47,337 bases of DNA. Source: REEB48 sp964355085. Lineage in GTDB: Bacteria; Patescibacteriota; Minisyncoccia; UBA6257; 02-FULL-45-10c. Below, in pieces: positions 14,911 through 22,787 of this stretch. Position numbers and translations under genes: made by a program. The stretch's first letter is position 1. Every line of letters begins with the position of its first letter. Where the stretch lies: NCBI GenBank assembly GCA_964355085.1, contig CAYHBW010000004.1:1-47337 (forward strand), given 5' to 3'. A model generated the notes under the pieces. That model was not told the origin of the DNA, made no database searches, and saw only the letters and a list, made by a program, of their open reading frames with translations.

Positions 14911-17438
14911 GTAATAACCCGATCAGATTTTATTTTCATGATTCCCGTCTGCAGATGACCCATGCCGGCAGATTGGCCGTGCGCGTGGTTTTTTACGCCA
15001 CTTACGGGATCTTCATCGCCGCCTGCCTGACATTTCTCATCTCCGATATTTCCTGGATTTTCTGGTCCGGGGTGCTTCTGTTGCTGATTCTGCTGGACAG
15101 GGTCAAGCATTTCGGACAGGCCGATCTTTCTCTTCGGAAGAGGGTTTCCGGAGACGTGAATCTCGCCGGGTATGTTTCTCCGGCCAGTTTTGCGATTTTG
15201 GAATATGCGTATGAACGGGCGCTTTTTGTCGGAGGTAATTTTTATCTTTTCGCCCTGAAGAGACTCCTTGAAAGGAAGGATATCAGCGAGGGATTGGTGA
15301 GGATGGATCTGAACCCGGAAGAGGTGTCCGGCAAGGTGGAGGAATTATTGAATCAGAGTCTCGAGGATAAAAAGTATCTTTCAGACGGACCCGACCGGAA
15401 AATCCGCCTTATCGCGGAAATAGAAAAAATTGTCGGCTTGGCTTACAAGCAGGCATTGGTTGCGGATGATCGCTTCATAGAACCGAAAGATATATTCGCG
15501 GCCTTAAGCTATTGCGAGAGTACGGCTGTTCTCCGCATTCTTCAGCTTTTCAATATCGATGCCGGAGACCTTCAAAATGCCCTCATTTTCAGCCGTTACA
15601 AGGAGACTTTCGGATTTCTCAAGAGATTGCCGTCTACAATCGGCGGTTTCGCTTATAAGCCGTATAAGGTCCGTCATCGCATAATGAACCGCGCCTGGAG
15701 CTCCCGGCCTACTCCCGTTCTGGACCAATACAGTGAAGATCTTACGGATTACGCCCGCCTTGAAAAAGTCGGATTTCTTGTCGGTCATGATCAGGAATAT
15801 GACCGCATGCTGGATGTGCTTTCCCGTCCGACGAAACCGAACGTTCTCCTGATAGGTGATCCCGGCTGTGGCAAGGAGACGCTCGTGAATCATCTTGCGC
15901 ATAAAATAACCAAAGATGAGGTGCCGTCCGAGCTTTTCGACAAGCGTCTTGTCCTTCTTCGGGTTGGCGGGTTGATGGCCGGAGCCGGCGCGGGAGGGGA
16001 GGTTCAGGCGAGGGTCGCTAAAATAATAGAAGAAATAATCCAGGCGGGAAACATCATCCTTTATATCCCGGACATGCATAATCTTATCAAGACTTCCGGC
16101 AGAACCGGAATAAATGCGGCGGACATATTCCTGCCGGCTTTTTCTTCCAGCGCTTTTTCAGTCATCGGAGCTACGCACCCGAAAGAATATAAGCAGACCA
16201 TCGAGCAGCAGATAGATTTTGCCAAAGTTTTTGAGAATATAAATATACACGAGATATCCGTGGAGGATGCGATGAAGCTTTTGGTTTATGGAAGCATCAT
16301 TCTTGAAAAGCAGTTCCGCATAAAGATAACTTTCGGAGCCATCAAGCAGGCAGTCTTCCTTTCCTCGAAATATTTTCGGGAAAAACTTCTGCCTTCGAGC
16401 GCCGAAGATCTTCTGAAAGAAGCGCTTTCGGACGCCAAAGACAAGGGCGATAAGGTTCTGAACGCGGATGATGTCATAGATATCGCCCAAAGGCGGGTGA
16501 ATATACCGTTGCGCCAGGCGAAGGAAAAAGAAGCCGAGAAGCTTTTGAATATGGAAGAGCTCATTCATCAGCGGCTTGTGGACCAGGAAGAGGCGGTGAA
16601 GGCGGTTTCACGGGCTCTGCGCGAGTATCGCAGCGGACTTTCCAGGAAGGGCGGACCTATCGCGACTTTTCTTTTCGTCGGTCCGACCGGTGTCGGTAAG
16701 ACCGAACTTTCCAAGATTCTCGCCGGAATCCAATTCGGATCAAATGATGCGATGATCCGTTTCGATATGTCCGAATATCAGGATAAGCAGAGTATTTTCC
16801 GTTTTATAGGATCTCCTGACGGAAATGTAAGCGGGGCGCTGACTGATTCGGTGCTTCAGAAGCCATACAGTCTGATCCTGCTCGATGAATTTGAGAAAGC
16901 CCATCCGGACATATTGAATCTTTTCCTTCAGGTTTTTGATGACGGCCGGCTTACCGACAATACAGGAAGAGTCGCCGATTTCCAGAATACCGTCATAATC
17001 GCGACCAGCAATGCCCACTCAAATTTCATAAAAGAATCATTGGAGTCAGGGAAGAAGATGGCGGAAGTCAGCGATGCTTTGAAGAAAAAACTCACGGAAT
17101 TCTTCAGGCCTGAACTCATAAACCGCTTTTCAAACATAATAGTCTTCAAAAGTCTTTCAAAAGAAGATACTGTTTCAATCACCAGGATACTCCTCAAGGA
17201 TCTTTCAAAAGATGTCAATGCGAATCAGGGAATCCATTTGGAATTTTCCGAGGAATCCATAAATAAGATTTCGGAGTGGGGCTATGACCCGGTTTTCGGA
17301 GCCCGTCCTTTGCGCGGGGTGATTTCCGACAAGGTCAGAAGCGTTTTGGCGGAGAAAATACTGAAGGGCGAGATAACCAGGGGCGGGAACGCCAGGATAA
17401 ACCTTGAAAACGACAATCTTAATTTTCATGTTGATTAA
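14907..17438 (+). CDS. membrane-anchored two-AAA Clp ATPase with degenerate D1
   Basis: An 843-residue Clp/Hsp100 protein. Two transmembrane segments (about 25-65) come first, then two Clp_N-like helical repeats (YVSPASFAILEYAYERA, about 88; IAEIEKIVGLAYKQAL, about 170), then two AAA modules. D2 is intact: Walker A GPTGVGKT 592-599, Walker B LLDEFEKAH with D660/E661, sensor region TSNAH, FRPELINRF, and C-terminal GARPLRG. D1 is degenerate: GDPGCGKE (K323, then E instead of T), Walker B reads YIPDMH (P388/D389 for D/E), and the usual RRF arginine-finger segment is replaced. No ClpB coiled-coil M domain lies between D1 and D2. No ClpC/ClpA-type GF ClpP-docking tripeptide is visible in D2. It probably remodels or extracts membrane proteins. 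It overlaps both neighbouring genes. Confidence 0.85.
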   Translation: MSNNPIRFYFHDSRLQMTHAGRLAVRVVFYATYGIFIAACLTFLISDISWIFWSGVLLLLILLDRVKHFGQADLSLRKRVSGDVNLAGYVSPASFAILEYAYERALFVGGNFYLFALKRLLERKDISEGLVRMDLNPEEVSGKVEELLNQSLEDKKYLSDGPDRKIRLIAEIEKIVGLAYKQALVADDRFIEPKDIFAALSYCESTAVLRILQLFNIDAGDLQNALIFSRYKETFGFLKRLPSTIGGFAYKPYKVRHRIMNRAWSSRPTPVLDQYSEDLTDYARLEKVGFLVGHDQEYDRMLDVLSRPTKPNVLLIGDPGCGKETLVNHLAHKITKDEVPSELFDKRLVLLRVGGLMAGAGAGGEVQARVAKIIEEIIQAGNIILYIPDMHNLIKTSGRTGINAADIFLPAFSSSAFSVIGATHPKEYKQTIEQQIDFAKVFENINIHEISVEDAMKLLVYGSIILEKQFRIKITFGAIKQAVFLSSKYFREKLLPSSAEDLLKEALSDAKDKGDKVLNADDVIDIAQRRVNIPLRQAKEKEAEKLLNMEELIHQRLVDQEEAVKAVSRALREYRSGLSRKGGPIATFLFVGPTGVGKTELSKILAGIQFGSNDAMIRFDMSEYQDKQSIFRFIGSPDGNVSGALTDSVLQKPYSLILLDEFEKAHPDILNLFLQVFDDGRLTDNTGRVADFQNTVIIATSNAHSNFIKESLESGKKMAEVSDALKKKLTEFFRPELINRFSNIIVFKSLSKEDTVSITRILLKDLSKDVNANQGIHLEFSEESINKISEWGYDPVFGARPLRGVISDKVRSVLAEKILKGEITRGGNARINLENDNLNFHVD

Positions 17439-18087
17439 CATCCCTTCATTCGGACTTCCGAAGATAAACCGGATAATAAAATTCTTCATAATCTGCGATC
17501 TTTTCATGTGGGCGGGATGGGGGTTCATCGATCCGCTTTTTTCCGTGTTCGTCGTGAAGAATATCGGTGGAGCGACGATCATATCCATCGGAATCCTTGC
17601 CGCCATCTATTGGGGCGTGAAGTCGATTCTGCAGATTCCGATTTCCATTTTTCTCGACCGTTATGACGGAGAGCGGGATGATTTCTACGCCTTGGTTTTC
17701 GGACTTATGATCATAGCGCTGTCTTCTTTCAGCTTTATGATAACCCAGACCATCCATCAGGTTTATTTCGTGCAGTTCATAAAAGCGCTCGGATTCGCTC
17801 TTTATATACCGGCCTGGTCCTCAATTTTTTCAAGGCATCTTGATAAGGAGCATACCGCTCTTGAGTGGGCGATAAGCAGCAGTTCCGTAGGGTTGGGTCT
17901 CGGAGCGGCCGGTTTCATCGGAAGTTCGATCGCTAATTATGCCGGATTCAATTTCGTGTTTCTGCTTACCGGCTTGATGGCCTTGATTGCCGCAGGCGTC
18001 CTTCTTTTCGTTCCGGATCTTATTTTGCCTCGTAAGACAGTCGTGAATCCGAAGATGCTCGATCATATCCAGACAGGATTAAAATAA
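17428..18087 (+). CDS. half-size MFS-like transporter
   Basis: A 219-residue membrane protein with about six transmembrane helices. The sequence from FFIICDLFMWAGWGFIDPLFSVF to FVPDLILP resembles the N-terminal half of a major facilitator superfamily carrier, including the loop-2/3-like FLDRYDGERDD. Full MFS proteins have 12 helices and about 400 residues; here the gene stops cleanly and no second half follows. ATG 17428 overlaps the Clp gene by 11 bases; an upstream TTG (17404) would overlap more and is less likely. It may dimerise or be a non-transport partner of the Clp ATPase. It is the last gene of the operon. Confidence 0.7.
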   Translation: MLINIPSFGLPKINRIIKFFIICDLFMWAGWGFIDPLFSVFVVKNIGGATIISIGILAAIYWGVKSILQIPISIFLDRYDGERDDFYALVFGLMIIALSSFSFMITQTIHQVYFVQFIKALGFALYIPAWSSIFSRHLDKEHTALEWAISSSSVGLGLGAAGFIGSSIANYAGFNFVFLLTGLMALIAAGVLLFVPDLILPRKTVVNPKMLDHIQTGLK

Positions 18088-18110
18088 AATCCCCGCATAT
18101 GGCGGGGATT
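18088..18110. terminator. bidirectional terminator
   Basis: Stem AATCCCCGC/GCGGGGATT. The T-run is better on the minus strand, serving the lipoprotein gene; it also ends the Clp operon on the plus strand. Confidence 0.75.
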
Positions 18111-18114
18111 ACTT

Positions 18115-18729
18115 TCATTTCTGTTTGGGAATAAGCGGCTTTACTTCGTCGGCGCTGGATTTTACTCCGGCGACTTCTTTCAGGAGATCGAACAGTCCGA
18201 GAAGGAATGTCTCTTCAGTTGAAGATTCTTTGACCTCAAGAAGGCTTTTGCTCCGGTAGACTACCTTGTCGTCTTTGAAAGCAATGTAGATTTGGTAGTT
18301 TTTACCGTCCCTCGTGGTGTCTTTCCGGTTTATGTAGAACCGGTCGGAAACAGTAGTTATATCTTGGTATGGAATCGTATAGAGCTGATATGGCGCGAAT
18401 TCCGCCAAGGCCTTTTTCAGGCTTTCCGGATTCTGCATGATGTTGGTCATGGCGCTCTGGAAAACATTGTCTCCCAGCAGCATTTTGATCGCGTTGATTC
18501 CGAGCGCGTGATTGATGTTCGGGGAATCGAGCTTGAATCCGAGCTGCGAGACTTCCTCGATAGTCTGCCCGTCCTTGACCTGTTCGAAAGCCGCCAGAAG
18601 CTTCTGCGGATCATTATTGAACAATCCGTTCCTGACATGGTCTTTCTTCGTTGTTTTTATGATCGAGCCGCACCCGGTCGAAAACAGCAACAGCAGCGAA
18701 AGCGCCGATATTTTCTTCATTATCTCCAT
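18115..18729 (-). CDS. lipoprotein of unknown function
   Basis: A 204-residue exported lipoprotein with lipobox FSTGC (Cys at residue 20 counted from ATG 18729). A second ATG nine bases in (18720, giving MKKISAL) is an equally plausible start. The mature protein is helical in its first half (QKLLAAFEQVKDGQTIEEV) and has a beta-rich second half (RDGKNYQIYIAFKDDKVVYRS) that resembles a small lipocalin/DUF-type domain, but I cannot name a family. It lies alone between convergent and divergent genes. Confidence 0.8.
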   Translation of the reverse strand: MEIMKKISALSLLLLFSTGCGSIIKTTKKDHVRNGLFNNDPQKLLAAFEQVKDGQTIEEVSQLGFKLDSPNINHALGINAIKMLLGDNVFQSAMTNIMQNPESLKKALAEFAPYQLYTIPYQDITTVSDRFYINRKDTTRDGKNYQIYIAFKDDKVVYRSKSLLEVKESSTEETFLLGLFDLLKEVAGVKSSADEVKPLIPKQK

Positions 18730-18800
18730 TTCCCTGTCGAAGTGTCTGCGTGTATATTAGCTCCCTTCTCCGGCAGTGTCAATTGAGTAATAATATAGGT

Positions 18801-20525
18801 ATGACGAATGAATCAATCGCCGGATTGCTGCAGGAAATAGCCGTTTATCTGGAAATGGAGGATGTTCCGTTCCGTCCCCGTGCCTATGAGAAGGCCGGTG
18901 AGGGAGTGTTAAGTCTGGATCGGGATGTGTCGGAGATATATAAGGAAGGAGGACTTCCGGCTTTGGAGAAGATTCCGAATGTCGGAAAATCCATTGCGGA
19001 AAAAATCGAGGAATTTCTGAAGACAGGAAAAATAAAAGATCACGAGATATTGAAAAAGAAAATCCCGGTGAATCTCGGGGAATTGCGGATGGTTGAAGGA
19101 ATCGGACCGAAAAAAATAAAGATTCTCTATAAAAAACTTAAGATAAAGGATATCAAGGATTTGGAGAAGGCGGTCAAGGCCGGAAAGATAAGGAAGCTTG
19201 AAGGTTTCGGAGAAAAAAGCGAGGAAAATATTTCCAAAGGTCTGGAATTCATCAGGAAATCCGGCGGCCGGTTCGTTCTTGGATTTATCGATCCGCAGAT
19301 AGAAGAAATCAGGTCCGGACTTGGAAAAATCAAAGGCGTGAGCAAGGCGATCGTGGCCGGATCGATCCGCCGCCGCAAAGACAACATAGGCGATGCGGAT
19401 ATTCTGGTCATTTCAGATAACTCCAAAGAAGTCATGGATTATTTTGTTTCCATGCCTGGCGTGGTAAGGGTTTTCGCTCACGGAGAAACAAAATCTGCGG
19501 TCAAATTAGGCAACGGCCTCGACGTTGATTTGCGGGTTGTTCCGAAAGAATCTTACGGCGCGGCGCTTAATTATTTCACCGGCTCCAAGGATCATAATGT
19601 GGCGCTTCGCGAATTGGCGATTAAAAAAGGTTGGAAATTGAATGAATACGGTCTATTCGATGGTAAGAAGCAGATAGCCGGAAAAACAGAAGAGGAAATT
19701 TATAAAAAACTCGGGCTTGATTATATAGAGCCGGAATTTAGGGAGATGACCGGGGAATTGGAAGCTTCGCGCGCAGGCAAGCTTCCTGATCTTATTGGTT
19801 ACGGAGATTTAGTCGGGGATTTGCAGGTGCAGACTAATTGGACCGATGGCGCGCAATCCATAGAGGAAATGGCCAGAGAGGCGGCAAATGCCGGACTTGA
19901 ATATATCGTAATAACCGATCATACGAAGAGGCTGGCGATGACTCGCGGACTGGATGAAAAGAGAATTCAGATGCAGTGGAAAGAGATAGACGAAATAAAT
20001 AAAAAGTTCAAAATTAAAAATTTAAATTTTAAAATCCTCAAAGGAACAGAATGCGATATTTTGAAGGACGGTTCGATGGATTTACCGGATGAAATCCTTT
20101 CCAAATGCGATGTCGTCGGCGCATCAGTGCATTCGCTTTTTAATCTTCCGAAGACCGATCAGACCGCCAGAATAATGCGCGCGATGAGTAATCCGAATGT
20201 GGATATTTTATTCCATCCGACCGGAAGAGTTTTGAATAAGCGCGATGCATATGAAGTGGATATGGATGCGATCATTGCGCATGCGAAAAAAACAAAAACA
20301 GTTCTGGAAATCGATGCCTTCCCTGATCGGGCGGATCTCAAGGCCGAACATATCCGCAGATGCGTTGAAGCCGGAGTGAAGATGTCCATTGATTCTGACG
20401 CGCATCATTCAAGTCATTTCCAGTATCTGAAATACGGCATTGCGCAGGGGCGTAGGGGGTGGTGCGAGAAAAAGGACATCATTAATGCCTGGCCGGCGGA
20501 TAAGATGCTGAAAATGCTCAAATAA
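18801..20525 (+). CDS. polX: family X DNA polymerase with degenerate PHP domain
   Basis: Bacterial PolX: an N-terminal gap-filling polymerase plus a C-terminal PHP 3'-5' exonuclease/AP-endonuclease domain used in base excision repair. This 574-residue protein has helix-hairpin-helix motifs (IPNVGKSIAEKI; VEGIGPKKIKILYKKL) and the polymerase GSIRRRKDNIGDADIL catalytic aspartates, with the third Asp in LDVDLRV. The PHP domain begins at GDLQVQTNWTDG: the usual HxH is Q342-x-Q344. Other PHP motifs (VITDHT, GTECDIL, SVHSLF, FHPTGR, DSDAHHS) are present. ATG 18801 is chosen because the protein then begins with the family sequence; an upstream TTG extension overlaps the divergent lipoprotein promoter. 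An AT-rich palindrome-like insert lies in the PHP domain (20007-20036). Confidence 0.92.
   Translation: MTNESIAGLLQEIAVYLEMEDVPFRPRAYEKAGEGVLSLDRDVSEIYKEGGLPALEKIPNVGKSIAEKIEEFLKTGKIKDHEILKKKIPVNLGELRMVEGIGPKKIKILYKKLKIKDIKDLEKAVKAGKIRKLEGFGEKSEENISKGLEFIRKSGGRFVLGFIDPQIEEIRSGLGKIKGVSKAIVAGSIRRRKDNIGDADILVISDNSKEVMDYFVSMPGVVRVFAHGETKSAVKLGNGLDVDLRVVPKESYGAALNYFTGSKDHNVALRELAIKKGWKLNEYGLFDGKKQIAGKTEEEIYKKLGLDYIEPEFREMTGELEASRAGKLPDLIGYGDLVGDLQVQTNWTDGAQSIEEMAREAANAGLEYIVITDHTKRLAMTRGLDEKRIQMQWKEIDEINKKFKIKNLNFKILKGTECDILKDGSMDLPDEILSKCDVVGASVHSLFNLPKTDQTARIMRAMSNPNVDILFHPTGRVLNKRDAYEVDMDAIIAHAKKTKTVLEIDAFPDRADLKAEHIRRCVEAGVKMSIDSDAHHSSHFQYLKYGIAQGRRGWCEKKDIINAWPADKMLKMLK
20007..20036. repeat. 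AT-rich quasi-palindrome inside polX
   Basis: A run built around AAATTAAAAATTTAAATTTT encodes the low-complexity stretch KFKIKNLNFKIL in the PHP domain. Its composition matches intergenic repeats of this window, not the flanking codons. Confidence 0.6.
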
Positions 20526-20556
20526 AATAACCCTTGAGAAAATGGTTATTTTATTG
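20521..20556 (+). terminator. rho-independent terminator of polX
   Basis: A 12-bp perfect stem AATAAAATAACC/GGTTATTTTATT overlaps the polX stop codon. Confidence 0.7.
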
Positions 20557-20609
20557 AAATTCCTTAATTTTTCAGATATAATGTTTTTGTTAGGGTAAAT
20601 ACCCTTTTT

Positions 20610-21092
20610 ATGAATCCTGCAGCAAAGCGTGAAATATCCGCCGGCATTATTCTCTATAAGCGGGAAAAAGACCGCGACGGGAAAATAGACACTAAATATC
20701 TTCTTCTTTATCACGGTAGGGGTTATTGGAATTTCGCAAAAGGAAAACTGGAGCAGGGCGAGCAGAGTTATCAGGCGGCTTTCCGGGAAGTGGCTGAAGA
20801 AACCGGAATTCCTTCCCGATCTGTTCGTTTGGAAAAGAATTTCAAGATGACGGATAAATACGTTTATCAGAGAGATGGGCAGAAATATTTCAAGATAGTC
20901 ATTTTTTTCCTGGCGCAGGCGGAAAAGCCGGAGATCAAACTTTCTTATGAGCATGAAGGATACGGATGGTTCTTGCATAAAGACGCGCAGAGACTGTTGA
21001 AGCATCACAATAGTAAAGAAATTTTACGCAAGGCAAATCAGCATCTGTCCCAAAAAAACTCCGCAAACGCGTTGCCGGCTAAAATAATTTAG
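20610..21092 (+). CDS. Nudix hydrolase
   Basis: A 160-residue Nudix pyrophosphohydrolase. The Nudix box GKLEQGEQSYQAAFREVAEE continues TGI and fits Gx5Ex7REUxEExGU (residues about 46-68). The fold begins with SAGIILYKRE and has the Trp-Phe-x-KGK segment YWNFAKGKLE seen in bis(5'-nucleosyl)-tetraphosphatases, so Ap4A or a related dinucleotide is a reasonable but unproven substrate. TATAAT at 20578-20583 gives a leader of about 20 bases. Directly before the ATG, GGGTAAATACCC (20593-20604) is a 12-base palindrome that may form a hairpin near the ribosome site. Confidence 0.88.
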   Translation: MNPAAKREISAGIILYKREKDRDGKIDTKYLLLYHGRGYWNFAKGKLEQGEQSYQAAFREVAEETGIPSRSVRLEKNFKMTDKYVYQRDGQKYFKIVIFFLAQAEKPEIKLSYEHEGYGWFLHKDAQRLLKHHNSKEILRKANQHLSQKNSANALPAKII

Positions 21093-21163
21093 CTTAAGAA
21101 GCGACGACGAAGCCATGGTTGAAGGCCGTGATAAGAAAGCAGAATTTTTAAAAAACGAATCGT

Positions 21164-21192
21164 TTGCTTTTTTAAAGCAAACCTGCTACAAT
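21164..21192 (+). promoter_or_regulatory. sigma-70-like promoter
   Basis: TTGCTT (21164-21169), 17-base spacer, TACAAT (21187-21192), for the small gene at 21228. Confidence 0.6.
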
Positions 21193-21227
21193 ATTTAATA
21201 TTGTTTTTTGATAGGCGGAGAGCAGAA

Positions 21228-21476
21228 ATGCAGAGATTGGTGCTACAGTTCAAAAGTCCGATACTTCAAAAAGTTAACGGATACTCATCTGGTTCGGGAG
21301 CAATTTTCCCCCTTGAAATTGTCAGTGTCGTTGATTATGAAAATAAAGCTCTTTGGGTGCGGCCGCCGTTAAGGATATTTGAAAAAAAAGGAGTGGTGTA
21401 TCTAGGTTATTCTTTCGGAATGATCTTCGTGCATAAATCAAATTTACTGAAGAAAGAAATTAAAAACAGCCCTTAG
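21228..21476 (+). CDS. small hypothetical protein
   Basis: An 82-residue soluble protein, unrecognised. ATG 21228 follows GGCGGAGAG; the upstream in-frame TTG is less likely. The sequence looks like a small beta-barrel (LVLQFKSPILQKVNGY, later ENKALWVRPPLRIFEKKGVVYLGYSF). It is monocistronic with its own promoter, and its stop codon lies in the loop of its terminator. Confidence 0.6.
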   Translation: MQRLVLQFKSPILQKVNGYSSGSGAIFPLEIVSVVDYENKALWVRPPLRIFEKKGVVYLGYSFGMIFVHKSNLLKKEIKNSP

Positions 21477-21490
21477 GGCTGTTTTCTTTT
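21463..21490. terminator. bidirectional terminator
   Basis: AAACAGCCC-tta-GGGCTGTTT followed by TCTTTTT. It serves the small plus-strand gene (stop in the loop) and the convergent rplT operon. Confidence 0.8.
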
Positions 21491-21493
21491 TAT

Positions 21494-21838
21494 CTATTTG
21501 ACCCTCTCCAGAACTTTCAGAAAGACAGCGGATTCGTTGCGGGCGAGATCGGCGAGGATTTTCCTGTCCAGTTTCACATTCGCAACTTTGAGCTTATTGA
21601 TGAACTGGCTATAGGTCATTCCGTTCGCTCTGGTAGCTGCATTGATGCGGACATTCCAGAGGGTGCGGTAATCGCGCTTTTTCTGTTTGCGTCCTGCAAA
21701 AGCGTGAGTCCAGGCGTGAAGAAGCGCTTCTTTTGCGGCGCGTTCCTTTGATTTGCGTCCCCAGCGGAATCCTTTGGTGTGCTTAAGGAGTTCGCGGCGC
21801 TTTTTTGTTGCAATTTTACCTCTTTTTACTCTGGACAT
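21494..21838 (-). CDS. rplT: ribosomal protein bL20
   Basis: bL20, an early-assembling 50S protein that in many bacteria also represses its own operon. At 114 residues it has the expected length. The basic N-terminal helix RVKRGKIATKKRRELLKHTKGFRWGR and the conserved core RKQKKRDYRTLWNVRINAA are given here in part (KKRDYRTLWNVRINAA). It ends the infC-rpmI-rplT operon, three bases after rpmI. A structured RNA that ends at the rpmI start codon is a candidate site for autoregulation by this protein. Confidence 0.97.
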   Translation of the reverse strand: MSRVKRGKIATKKRRELLKHTKGFRWGRKSKERAAKEALLHAWTHAFAGRKQKKRDYRTLWNVRINAATRANGMTYSQFINKLKVANVKLDRKILADLARNESAVFLKVLERVK

Positions 21839-21841
21839 ATT

Positions 21842-22015
21842 TTATAGATATTTTTTGAATACTTTTACATCAGCAGTCCCCAAGGCCAACCCTTTGCGCT
21901 TATTGCGGGTCTGTTTGCCGGTGCGCTTTGCGCGAAAATGATCCTGCGCCATCCGTCGACGCATCATTTTCCCGGTCCTGGTGACTCGGAATCTCTTTTT
22001 GAAACTTTTTCTCAT
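21842..22015 (-). CDS. rpmI: ribosomal protein bL35
   Basis: A 57-residue bL35 found by translating the gap between infC and rplT; it is too short for many gene callers. Sequence begins MRKSFKKRFRVTRTGKMMRR and ends KVFKKYL. The N-terminus differs from the usual MPKMKT start but the RFRVTRTGK core is typical. There is no Shine-Dalgarno: the ATG is the last element of a conserved structured RNA (22013-22160). The gene is followed after three bases by rplT. Confidence 0.93.
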   Translation of the reverse strand: MRKSFKKRFRVTRTGKMMRRRMAQDHFRAKRTGKQTRNKRKGLALGTADVKVFKKYL

Positions 22016-22160
22016 ACCAGTTAGTGAATCTGCGGTGCTTATCCGCAGAATCTGACTTGTTTGTTAATTATGTATATTGTTTTTTACTTACTATCTCTTT
22101 AAATGCCGGTCAGCAGAGCGGATAAGGTCAGATTCTAACCGCAGATCTACTACCTAGCAT
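22013..22160 (-). promoter_or_regulatory. structured RNA leader of rpmI-rplT (copy shared with ileS)
   Basis: On the minus strand, helix a is ATGCTAGGTAG (22150-22160) with CTAACTGGTAT (22014-22024), covering the first bases of the start codon. The b elements CTGCGG/CCGCAG are at 22139-22144 and 22030-22035. Helix c is AGAATCTGAC/GTCAGATTCT (22127-22136 with 22047-22056). Helix d is CTTATCCGC/GCGGATAAG (22118-22126 with 22038-22046). The 3' part can also form the local hairpin CTGCGG-ATAAGCA-CCGCAG. Size, order and the start-codon position match the ileS copy, with compensatory changes in c and d. No Shine-Dalgarno is visible. Likely a translational regulator. Confidence 0.75.
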
Positions 22161-22179
22161 GGATTTATCGTATTGGGAT

Positions 22180-22208
22180 ATATTACACCGTCTTCAGGAA
22201 TTTTACAA
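22180..22208 (-). promoter_or_regulatory. possible internal promoter for rpmI-rplT
   Basis: On the minus strand TTGTAA (22203-22208), 17-base spacer, TAATAT (22180-22185). It would produce a transcript starting just upstream of the structured leader. Confidence 0.5.
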
Positions 22209-22211
22209 GGT

Positions 22212-22715
22212 CTATTTCTTGACTATCTTCATATTGAAACCGCGTCCTCCGAACTTTGCTTCAGCTATGACTTTATGCTCCGGATCGATCATTGTCTTGA
22301 CGAATTCCAGAAGTTTCTGCCTGCCCCAGTCTTTATTGGCTTTTTCGCGTCCGCGCATGGCAAGCATGATTTCCACCATGTGCCCCTCTTTCAGGAATTC
22401 ATTGGCTTTTTTGGCTTTTATTTGGAGATCGTGTTCAGCCGCTCTTCCGCTGATGCGCACCTGTTTGAGTTCCTGGGTTTTTTCGCTGGCGCGCTGTTTT
22501 TTCATTTTTTTCTCTTCCTGGTATCGGTATTTGTCATAGCTCATTATTTTACCAACCGGCGGCTTGGCCAGCGGGGCAACTTCAATCAGATCCAATCCTT
22601 TTTCATTAGCTAGCTTCAATGCGTCGGACAAAGACATTACGCCGACATATTCTCCGGCTTCATCGATGATGCGGAGTTCCGGCGCGCTTATTTGGTGGTT
22701 TATCTTATTTATCAT
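22212..22715 (-). CDS. infC: translation initiation factor IF-3
   Basis: IF-3 binds the 30S subunit, prevents premature 50S joining and checks start-codon pairing. This 167-residue protein has the two-domain layout: N-domain with LRIIDEAGEYVGVMSLSDAL and DLIEVAPLAKPPVGKIMSYDKYRYQ (parts cited), a Lys-rich linker, and the C-domain KQVRISGRAAEHDL to FVKTMIDPEHKV. The start is an ordinary ATG rather than the AUU of E. coli infC. TGCTAAAAT ends 12 bases before ATG and there is no Shine-Dalgarno, so the leader is very short. First gene of infC-rpmI-rplT. Confidence 0.96.
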   Translation of the reverse strand: MINKINHQISAPELRIIDEAGEYVGVMSLSDALKLANEKGLDLIEVAPLAKPPVGKIMSYDKYRYQEEKKMKKQRASEKTQELKQVRISGRAAEHDLQIKAKKANEFLKEGHMVEIMLAMRGREKANKDWGRQKLLEFVKTMIDPEHKVIAEAKFGGRGFNMKIVKK

Positions 22716-22771
22716 AATGTAGTATGAATTTTAGCAAATTAAATCGGATTTGAATAGGGAGGCCGTTGACA

Positions 22772-22780
22772 TGTTATTAT
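22772..22780 (+). promoter_or_regulatory. extended -10 promoter, leaderless
   Basis: TGTTATTAT ends 7 bases before ATG 22788. Confidence 0.5.
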
Positions 22781-22787
22781 TGGATTA

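Noticed and set aside
18292..18786. 164-codon open frame opposite the lipoprotein gene
   Set aside because: The minus strand has a clear lipobox protein; the plus frame lacks a ribosome site and recognisable sequence.
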